Assembly: GCA_900547505.1 (NCBI GenBank)
Contig: URGY01000132.1
Coordinates: forward strand, 1 to 5,178
Length of the DNA: 5,178 nt
From: an uncultured Collinsella sp.
GTDB taxonomy: Bacteria; Actinomycetota; Coriobacteriia; Coriobacteriales; Coriobacteriaceae
Direction: 5' to 3'
The notes under the pieces were generated by a model, which was not told the origin of the DNA, searched no databases, and worked only from the letters and a program-made list of their open reading frames with translations. Below, one piece after another: positions 1 through 5,178 of the stretch (the first letter of the stretch is position 1; the number at the start of each line of letters is the position of its first letter). The position numbers and the translations under genes were made by a program.

Positions 1-80
1 CTTATATGCCTCCGCCTGGACAGACGCCCTGATGTTGGGGCGTGGCTTGTCTTGGGTGTATCGCCGAACATATATAAGTT
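1..80 (+). other. 3' end of an unidentified upstream unit
   Basis: This short stretch precedes a plus-strand terminator, so it is probably the tail of a plus-strand gene that starts outside the window. Two frames could carry a C-terminus. One stops with TGA at 30-32 after a proline-rich YMPPPGQTP. The other stops with TGA at 80-82, where the stop overlaps the terminator stem. The sequence can also fold: CTTATAT at 1-7 is complementary to ATATAAG at 72-78, and GACA (19-22) plus ACGCCC (24-29) pair with GGGCGT (38-43) plus TGTC (48-51). The end of a structured RNA is therefore an alternative. It does not match tmRNA, SRP RNA or RNase P ends that I know. Neither reading can be settled from 80 bases. 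Confidence 0.3.
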
Positions 81-110
81 GAAGGCCACGTTATGTGGCC
101 TTCTTTGTTT
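81..110 (+). terminator. Rho-independent terminator of the upstream plus-strand unit
   Basis: A perfect 9-bp stem is formed by GAAGGCCAC (81-89) and GTGGCCTTC (95-103), with a 5-nt loop GTTAT. It is followed directly by TTTGTTT (104-110). The T-rich tail lies only on the plus-strand side, so it ends transcription coming from the left edge. The first box of the left repeat array begins only 2 bp after this tail. Confidence 0.8.
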
Positions 111-112
111 GC

Positions 113-343
113 GGAAAGTGTGTCCCGGAATTCTTGTCTGGAATGGGATGCAGTTTCCGCTTGGGACCCGATTGGGAAAGTGTGTCCCACTATTCAGCTG
201 GATTCCGGGATGTATTTTCCCGTTGAGGACCCTTTGGGAAAGTGCGTCCCGGTCTGGGCGCTCAAACTGGGATGGATTTTCCGGATGAGGGCTTGACGGA
301 AAATGTGTCCCGTTCCGGGCGCTAATTGTGGGATGCAGTTTCC
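113..343. repeat. Left array of alternating-orientation 14-bp boxes, 62-bp period
   Basis: Eight boxes alternate in orientation. Reverse-type boxes (GGAAA...TCCC) start at 113, 175, 237 and 298. Forward-type boxes (GGGAT...TTTCC) start at 145, 207, 269 and 330. Distances from reverse to forward are 32 bp each time, and from forward to reverse 30, 30 and 29 bp, giving a 61-62 bp full period. The boxes at 113 and 175 are identical (GGAAAGTGTGTCCC), as are those at 145 and 330 (GGGATGCAGTTTCC). The 15-18 bp spacers are variable. The array fills the space between the plus-strand terminator at 81-110 and the minus-strand terminator at 368-405, that is, between two converging units. No coding potential is apparent. 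The family is not recognised; the organisation resembles BIME/REP mosaics. Confidence 0.9.
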
Positions 344-360
344 GCTTGCGGAGTCTCCAC

Positions 361-406
361 TCAACAGAAAACCCGGGTGGCCTGTTTTTTGGCTACCCGG
401 GTTTTT
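361..406 (-). terminator. Strong hairpin terminator of the surface-protein gene
   Basis: An 11-bp perfect stem, AAAACCCGGGT (368-378) with ACCCGGGTTTT (395-405), is extended by four more pairs (379-382 with 391-394, one a G-T wobble) around a loop at 383-390. On the minus strand the stem ends in TTTT and runs into CTGTTG. It begins 27 bp after the stop codon of the surface-protein gene, the expected place for its terminator. The plus-strand side also ends in TTTTT (402-406), so it may work in both directions and shield the gene from readthrough from the left. Confidence 0.85.
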
Positions 407-432
407 GGGTTGTCGATATGTTCGACTGGCTA

Positions 433-3400
433 CTAGTGGGTCTTGCGGCGCTTGATCAGCATGATGAGGGCTATCACTACGAGCGTTGCTCCCGCTGCTG
501 CTGCGGTGGCGACTAGGGCGAATGTTTGGTCGCCGGTGTTTGCGAGGTTCTTCGCTGTGGTCGTAGTCTTGACCTTGGTGTCGGTCTTAGCTCCGTTGTC
601 GGACTTGGGCTTGTCCGGGTTCGTCGGGGTCTCAGGAGTCTCGGGGTCCTTTGAGCCTTCGGAATCGGTTGGGCCGGCGGTGTTTACCAGCGTATGGTCC
701 AGGAACTTCTTGGCGCCCGCACTTGCCTGTGAGAACAGGCGGCGCGTGCGGATCGGGGTGGCGTTCACCGTTGTGGGCGCCGTCTCCTCGGCCTCGATAT
801 TCACGAGCGTCGTGCCGGTGTCGAGGCCCACGTCGTTGTATCCCACGTGGCAGTAATACTGCGCACCGTCATCGTCTGCGGTCAGGTCAATCTCGAGCTT
901 TGAGGCCGTTCCAGCCGCGAGGTTGCCATCGGCACCCACGAGCTTAAACTCTGTCTCGCCGCGGCCCTTGCGGTACCACATATAGGTCGGTGCCAGCCCT
1001 GTTTCGCTATCGTCGGCACCGAGTTGCTTCACATGGCCAATCGCCGAGAGCGTCAGGTGGCTTCCCGCCGCGCGCTCAACCGAAGAGTCGTATCCAAGAT
1101 CCGACCCCTCCGCAGCATCCGCCGCAGGTCCGCTCACGGTCATCGTCATGCCATCGGGCATGGTCTTGACCGTGATGATTGCCGAGCGAATACCTGTTTC
1201 GGTCGTGGATCCATTCTTAACGGCGGCGATGGCGAATCGATACTCCGTATTGGGCTGCAGCCCATCCCACTTGAGCGAGGTCTGCGTGTTGTCGGCAATC
1301 TTCCAGCTATTGACGACCGCATCCGCCGCATTGCTCTGCAGCATGCCCACGCCGTAGCTAAAGCCACTCTTGTTTGCGAGTACATCGTCCCAGCTAAACG
1401 TAACGCTGGTCGAATCGACGGCGTTTGCCGTAAAGCCCGTCACGGCCGGCGCGTCGGGCATCTCGACGTCCTTAACGTCATAGCCCACGATCCAGAACTG
1501 GTCGGTGTCCTTGGTGCCGAGCTTGTCGCCCGAGTCTGCCTCGAACTTGTCGACATCCACCGCGTTGACGCCCAGACGCCACACAAAACCGTACTTGCCC
1601 TGCGCGGCCTCGGGCAGGTTGTCGACGGTGCCGCCGTATTCGGTCGATTCACTCGAGGAGTTACCCGTAGTAAAGCCGGCGTTGGCACCAAAGCACAGGC
1701 CGCCAAACAACTCGTGCTTTGCGAGCTTCGCGCCCATGACAACGCTGCCGTTCAGCGTCAAGCCGAGCTCGAGCTCCTGCTCCTTGCCCTCCTCGACTTC
1801 GATGGTCTGCTCAATGCTCGCCCCCGACTGCGCGGCGGCGCCGTTAAACCCATCGTGCGTGTAGGCGCGCGTTACGCCAGGCTTGCCCAGGCCAAAGGAA
1901 TCCCCAACGGGAGTCTCGCCGTTGAGCGTCGTTTGATAGGTTCCGGGTTCTCCCGACCGGTTGGTCAAAAAGTAGTTGAGCGGCGTCATATTGTGCTGTT
2001 TGGCAATGCGGTCATAGGCCTCGACATTAACGACCGAGGTCTGCGCGCCGAGCGACACGGGCGCCGCCATCACGCCCTTGCCACCAGTTTCCTCATTTTC
2101 GATCTCATACTCGTAATAGACCATCGGAATCGTGTAGAGCACGGCCTTGTCACCCTCGCCGGCATGCGACTCATAGCTTACGCTTGCGCTGACCGTGCGC
2201 TCGCTCCGGTAGTCATAGCATCCCTCGGCGGCAAAATCGACTGAAGCATTCATCGCGACCAGGGGCGGACCGGTCTGCACCTCGACGGCAACGCCCAACT
2301 CGGCGCCAATGGTATAGCCCTGGGATGTCCCCGTGCCCTTTTCCTCTCCGTATGACGTGCCGCCCAACACCAGATAGCCGTATGACTGCTCCAGATCCTC
2401 AACATAGGGCGCATCCTGCAGCACGGCAAGCACGCGCGGGTTGGTATAGACCTTGTAGCGGTCCTTGTACGTGATCTTGACGCTGTCGTTGTCGACATCG
2501 GGCAGCGCGAGCGAGATAAATGTGCCGTAGGTAGTGCCGCGACGGTTGCTCTCGCTAATCACCTGCTCCTCGCCGCGGCGCACCTTTCCGTTCTCGTCGA
2601 GCGAAAAATGCGAGGCGGTCATCCAATAGTAGTCATCGTTCTTGCGCAGGTCCTCGTCGCGGTGCTTGCCCACCACGGCGATAAAGCTCTCGTTATAGCG
2701 GTCCGAACCCGAGACGCCGCCCGCCTTGACGTCGCTGATCCACACCTGCTCTATACCCTTGTGGTCATGCTTGTTGCTGCTGTTGTATTGCTGACCGCTC
2801 ATGCTCATGGTTCCGACCATGGACCCCAAGCCCTGAGCCCCGCTCTGTGCCGTGTTGCAGGCAAAGTCGCGGAACACATCGCCGCCCACGAGCACCTCGT
2901 CAACCGCCAGCTGCTCGGACAGGCCGTCAAGGTTGGCAGTGGCAAGGGCAATAGGCGCCAAGGTGCACGGATAGCGCTTATCCTGAGCGCTATCCTTCCA
3001 TGCGCTGTTGGGCACATGCATCAGCCCATAGGAGGCGAGGAGCCCGTCTCTGTATTCCTTACAATCGGAAAGCTTGAACTCGCCAGACTCCGAGTCAAAA
3101 TACGCGTAGCGGTACAGCGCGCCGTACAGCCCCTTGCTGCCGTCAGAAGCGCCGTAATCAAAAGCGCTGCGTTGCCAGTCATAGCCCGCAAAAATAAGGC
3201 CCGTGACGGTTTCACCCGTCTTCTTTCCTTCTTCATCGTAGGCGGCAAACGTGCCGAACGTCGCATTCGCAGCGACCATGGTCTTGCCGTTCGCGGAGAG
3301 GGAGATTGCGCCCGCGTCGCCCAGAGCATCGACATGGACGAGCGCACCCTTGGATGCATCCCACGAAAACAGCTCGCAATGCGTCGACTTATCAATATTC

Positions 3401-4521
3401 TTCTTGCCGTAGGGTGCCGAGACCACGATGGCGAGGTCATCGCAAAAATCGCGATCGAGGTCGCCGGCCGCTAGCGAAACGACAGGAGCTGACTGAAGCT
3501 GCGTCCAGGAGTCGTTCCCGCCCTTGTTGTGCGAGGTGTAGTCCGCGGCGTTACCGGCATCGATCTTGACGACGCTTTGCTTCCAGTTGCCGCCCTCCAA
3601 GTCATACATGTCGACTACAGCCTTGCGCACGCCGTTCTCGTCGACATAGCAGCCCGCGTAGACAAAAAGCTCGTCGACGCCGTCGCCATCGACATCGCCC
3701 GCCTCGACATCAAAGACGGCGTCGTGCTCTTGCAGGTAACCGGCATCCAGGTACTTAAAACGGCCTTCGTACATCATATTAGTGTTGACCGTCACCGGCA
3801 GGTGTGTGTCGAGAGTGCGCGTACGCCCGTTGCTAAACGAGTAGAGGACCAGCTCAACCTTTCCGGCGTATGACTTGCCGTCAATCGTCGTGGAGGAACT
3901 GTCGCCGTAGGCACGGAGCTCGGCAACGCGGCTCTTTTTGCCCGTGCTGGCGTCGCTGCAGAACTCAACACTCGTGGCGTGAATGCCCGAGAAACCGTTG
4001 TTGTCGTTGGCGAGTACTGTTGAGGACTCATTGTTGCTTAGGTACGACCAGGTGCCGCCACCGTAGTCGCTATGCTTGTAGAGATCGCTGTTCGTATCGA
4101 AGTTGTTGACGTTTTGCCAGAACTTTGCGGCGCCCCACACACTTCCATAGCCATCGGTGAGTTTGCTGCCGCCGCCAATGTCACCGCGCTCGACGTTCTC
4201 GAGCTTGTCGCGCAGAGTGTAGCGATTGCCATGGCTACCGTTAGCTGCCATATAGACCTCGCTGCGCGTGGCAAACGTCGTGGGGGTATCAGTGGAATAG
4301 GGGCCAACGGTATCGGCCGGAATGTCCTCGCTCGTGCCCAGACCAAGGGCTTGATAATCCTGCTCGGTCATATCGGTGATTGCGGGCGCGTCTGCCGCCT
4401 GGGCAACCTGGGGCGTGGCCGTGAAGCAGGCGACGCTCGTGGCGATCAACGCAGCAAGCGCCGCCGTCCCAACAAGCGGGATTTTCGACAGCCTACGGAT
4501 ACGGGGGTGTGGAACGTACAT
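433..4521 (-). CDS. LANTG-anchored surface protein with FG-GAP propeller, Fn3 and Ig-like domains
   Basis: This is a probable wall-bound adhesin or ligand-binding protein of 1362 residues; the ligand is unknown. Numbering is from the chosen ATG at 4521. Residues 1-42 form a signal peptide: basic RIRR, a hydrophobic core, and an AQA|AD cleavage site after 42. Residues about 60-700 look like an integrin-type FG-GAP/VCBS beta-propeller. They carry calcium loops DVDGDGVDE (276-284) and DLDRDFCDD (354-362), a decayed DVDNDSVKI (675-683), and an RGD at 112-114. Residues about 735-1020 are beta-rich and unassigned. Residues 1022-1120 are a fibronectin type III domain (LQPNTEYRFAIAAVKNG). About 1122-1245 is Ig-like, with W1182 and the DDDGAQYYC motif ending at C1224, but no early partner cysteine is evident. 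A Pro/Thr/Lys-rich stalk (about 1284-1325) leads to LANTG (1326-1330), a membrane helix (1333-1356) and the tail KRRKTH. The mature protein has ten cysteines. It ends in tandem TAG TAG stops. The start at 4521 is chosen because it has a Shine-Dalgarno sequence and gives a normal signal peptide; an in-frame ATG at 4557 lacks one. The gene appears monocistronic. Architecture is confident, function is inferred. Confidence 0.93.
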   Translation of the reverse strand: MYVPHPRIRRLSKIPLVGTAALAALIATSVACFTATPQVAQAADAPAITDMTEQDYQALGLGTSEDIPADTVGPYSTDTPTTFATRSEVYMAANGSHGNRYTLRDKLENVERGDIGGGSKLTDGYGSVWGAAKFWQNVNNFDTNSDLYKHSDYGGGTWSYLSNNESSTVLANDNNGFSGIHATSVEFCSDASTGKKSRVAELRAYGDSSSTTIDGKSYAGKVELVLYSFSNGRTRTLDTHLPVTVNTNMMYEGRFKYLDAGYLQEHDAVFDVEAGDVDGDGVDELFVYAGCYVDENGVRKAVVDMYDLEGGNWKQSVVKIDAGNAADYTSHNKGGNDSWTQLQSAPVVSLAAGDLDRDFCDDLAIVVSAPYGKKNIDKSTHCELFSWDASKGALVHVDALGDAGAISLSANGKTMVAANATFGTFAAYDEEGKKTGETVTGLIFAGYDWQRSAFDYGASDGSKGLYGALYRYAYFDSESGEFKLSDCKEYRDGLLASYGLMHVPNSAWKDSAQDKRYPCTLAPIALATANLDGLSEQLAVDEVLVGGDVFRDFACNTAQSGAQGLGSMVGTMSMSGQQYNSSNKHDHKGIEQVWISDVKAGGVSGSDRYNESFIAVVGKHRDEDLRKNDDYYWMTASHFSLDENGKVRRGEEQVISESNRRGTTYGTFISLALPDVDNDSVKITYKDRYKVYTNPRVLAVLQDAPYVEDLEQSYGYLVLGGTSYGEEKGTGTSQGYTIGAELGVAVEVQTGPPLVAMNASVDFAAEGCYDYRSERTVSASVSYESHAGEGDKAVLYTIPMVYYEYEIENEETGGKGVMAAPVSLGAQTSVVNVEAYDRIAKQHNMTPLNYFLTNRSGEPGTYQTTLNGETPVGDSFGLGKPGVTRAYTHDGFNGAAAQSGASIEQTIEVEEGKEQELELGLTLNGSVVMGAKLAKHELFGGLCFGANAGFTTGNSSSESTEYGGTVDNLPEAAQGKYGFVWRLGVNAVDVDKFEADSGDKLGTKDTDQFWIVGYDVKDVEMPDAPAVTGFTANAVDSTSVTFSWDDVLANKSGFSYGVGMLQSNAADAVVNSWKIADNTQTSLKWDGLQPNTEYRFAIAAVKNGSTTETGIRSAIITVKTMPDGMTMTVSGPAADAAEGSDLGYDSSVERAAGSHLTLSAIGHVKQLGADDSETGLAPTYMWYRKGRGETEFKLVGADGNLAAGTASKLEIDLTADDDGAQYYCHVGYNDVGLDTGTTLVNIEAEETAPTTVNATPIRTRRLFSQASAGAKKFLDHTLVNTAGPTDSEGSKDPETPETPTNPDKPKSDNGAKTDTKVKTTTTAKNLANTGDQTFALVATAAAAGATLVVIALIMLIKRRKTH

Positions 4522-4527
4522 GAGGGA

Positions 4528-4534
4528 CCTCGCT
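4528..4534 (-). promoter_or_regulatory. Shine-Dalgarno site that decides the start of the surface-protein gene
   Basis: Read on the minus strand, AGCGAGG ends 6 nt before the ATG at 4521. This is standard spacing for a GAGG core. The upstream in-frame ATG at 4557 is preceded by ATTTGCAAAA, with no purine-rich SD. That makes 4521 the better start. Confidence 0.6.
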
Positions 4535-4565
4535 TTATTCGAGTGGAGTGGACTCATTTTTGCAA

Positions 4566-4571
4566 ATGATA
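4566..4571 (-). promoter_or_regulatory. Candidate -10 element for the surface-protein gene
   Basis: TATCAT on the minus strand differs from TATAAT at one position. It would start transcription near 4558 and give a leader of about 37 nt to the ATG at 4521. The hexamer 17 bp upstream is CACGTG (4589-4594), a poor -35. If this is the promoter, it probably needs an activator or another sigma factor. No better -35/-10 pair was found between 4522 and 4645. Confidence 0.3.
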
Positions 4572-4590
4572 CATCCGATGCCCGATATCA

Positions 4591-4625
4591 CGTGTCTCAT
4601 TTTCGCCAACGGCGTGTCTCATTTT
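4591..4625. promoter_or_regulatory. Tandem 13-bp direct repeats upstream of the surface gene, possible operator
   Basis: CGTGTCTCATTTT occurs exactly twice, at 4591-4603 and 4613-4625, 22 bp apart (about two helical turns). A small dyad, CGCC-AAC-GGCG (4604-4614), sits between and overlaps the second copy. The proximal copy overlaps where the -35 of the candidate promoter would lie. Two same-face direct repeats next to a weak -35 are typical of an activator or repressor site. The regulator is unknown. Confidence 0.45.
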
Positions 4626-4645
4626 TTGAGAATCCGAGATGCCGC

Positions 4646-5092
4646 GGAAATCTTATCCCAGCTCAAAGGCCATTTCTGGGATGTATTTTCCGTCGAGTGC
4701 CTCATCGGGAAACTGCATCCCATTTCAAGCGTCGATTCTGGGACGCATTTTCCCCTTAGACCCTCAACCGGAAACCGCATCCCACTTTGAGCGCAAATTC
4801 CGGGATGCATTTTCCGCTTGAGCCTCATTGGGAAACGGCGTCCCACTTTGAGGGCTGATTGTGGGATGCATTTTCCGGTTTTGCTCTCATTGGGAAAATG
4901 CATCCCGTTTCTTGACCGAATAATGGGACGCAATTTCCCGTTGGAGCGCCTTTGGGAAAGTGTGTCCCACTTCGACCGCCCAGAGTGGGATGCACTTTCC
5001 GCAAAGCACCTCAACGGGAAACTACGTCCCATTCCAAAGGCAAATTCCGGGACGCATTTTTCGAAAGCCTGCCCATCCGGAAAGCCCGTCCC
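4646..5092. repeat. Right array of alternating-orientation 14-bp boxes, 62-bp period
   Basis: Fifteen boxes of the same family as the left array alternate in orientation. Reverse-type boxes start at 4646, 4708, 4770, 4831, 4893, 4955, 5017 and 5079. Forward-type boxes start at 4678, 4740, 4802, 4863, 4925, 4987 and 5049. Reverse-to-forward distance is always 32 bp; forward-to-reverse is 30 bp, except one 29. The most constant positions are the outer GGGAY and TTTCC; the centre varies. The box at 4955 is identical to those at 113 and 175. Boxes 4863-4876 and 4893-4906 are perfect 14-bp inverse complements, able to form a hairpin with a 16-nt loop. Some spacers share wording such as ACTTTGAGCGCAAATTCC. 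Outermost copies (4646, 5049, 5079) are the most degenerate. No protein is evident: several frames are open by chance and the period breaks frame. Confidence 0.92.
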
Positions 5093-5142
5093 ACTTTGGA
5101 CGCATCCGGGCACGGAACCATCGACCTATCAGGCCTCCCATC

Positions 5143-5166
5143 AATAAAGAGGCGTCCTCCCGGACG
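5143..5166 (-). terminator. Probable terminator of a minus-strand gene beyond the right edge
   Basis: Read on the minus strand, CGTCC (5166-5162), loop GGGA and GGACG (5157-5153) make a 5-bp stem with a GNRA-type tetraloop, followed by CCTCTTTATT. The stem is short and the T-run is interrupted. Its place beside the array mirrors the terminator-array junction on the left. An alternative pairing of GCCTC (5133-5137) with GAGGC (5149-5153) exists. No reading frame for the presumed gene is visible in the last bases. Confidence 0.4.
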
Positions 5167-5178
5167 GCGGGGCACGAA

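Noticed and set aside
113..343. CRISPR array
   Set aside because: Neighbouring copies are inverted rather than direct, the boxes are only 14 bp and vary in the centre, spacers are 15-18 bp and partly alike, and no cas gene is present.
1024..2244. Long plus-strand frame of about 406 codons, and another at 2608-3474
   Set aside because: They lie wholly antisense to the surface-protein gene, whose signal peptide, domains and sorting signal are unambiguous. Their Arg/His-rich, domainless translations are typical shadows of GC-biased codons.
4420..4440. Lipoprotein signal (SVAC at residues 29-32)
   Set aside because: The -3 position is Ser rather than Leu/Val/Ile, a good AQA|AD type I site follows, and the protein has a C-terminal sorting signal.
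4522..4557. Start of the surface protein at the upstream ATG (4557)
   Set aside because: It lacks a Shine-Dalgarno sequence, adds 12 residues before the signal peptide, and would be almost leaderless from the candidate promoter. The ATG at 4521 has AGCGAGG at 6-nt spacing.
4646..5092. Integron attC cassette array
   Set aside because: No cassette genes lie between units and the GTTRRRY/RYYYAAC core sites are absent.
4619..5147. Open frames on both strands through the right array (minus 4619-5113, plus 4818-5147), and similar ones through the left array
   Set aside because: The 62-bp period is not a multiple of three, so no amino-acid repeat is kept; translations lack any domain, and openness on both strands comes from scarce stop codons in the boxes.

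Overview
The window is dominated by one large gene on the minus strand (433-4521). It encodes a secreted, wall-anchored surface protein of about 1362 residues. The high-GC, synonymous-GC-rich coding sequence, the LANTG-type sorting signal and the Arg/Lys-rich tail suggest a high-GC Gram-positive, most likely an actinomycete-phylum gut commensal of the Coriobacteriia (Collinsella-like). That placement is inference from style and is not proven by any marker gene here.

Layout from left to right. Positions 1-80 hold the 3' end of an upstream unit that cannot be identified from so little sequence. A rho-independent terminator on the plus strand follows (81-110). Next comes a short array of 14-bp motifs in strictly alternating orientation (113-343), then a strong hairpin terminator serving the minus-strand gene (368-405), then the surface-protein gene. 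Upstream of that gene are a Shine-Dalgarno sequence, a weak candidate -10 element and a pair of 13-bp direct repeats 22 bp apart (4591-4625). A second, longer array of the same alternating motifs follows (4646-5092). At the right edge is a probable minus-strand terminator (about 5143-5166) for a gene lying outside the window.

The surface protein reads, N to C: signal peptide; an integrin-like FG-GAP/VCBS beta-propeller with two canonical DxDxDxxD calcium loops; an unassigned beta-rich central region; a fibronectin type III domain; an Ig-like domain; a Pro/Thr/Lys-rich stalk; LANTG, a membrane helix and a basic tail. This is the plan of an adhesin or ligand-binding protein held off the cell surface. 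No partner gene or sortase is present in the window.

The most unusual element is the pair of repeat arrays bracketing the gene. Twenty-three copies of GGGAYnnnnTTTCC-like boxes alternate in orientation with a 61-62 bp full period, and the start-to-start distances alternate between 32 and 30 (occasionally 29) bp. They are neither CRISPR (not direct repeats, no constant spacer length class) nor coding (62 is not a multiple of 3). They most resemble BIME/REP-type mosaics in organisation, but I do not recognise the family.
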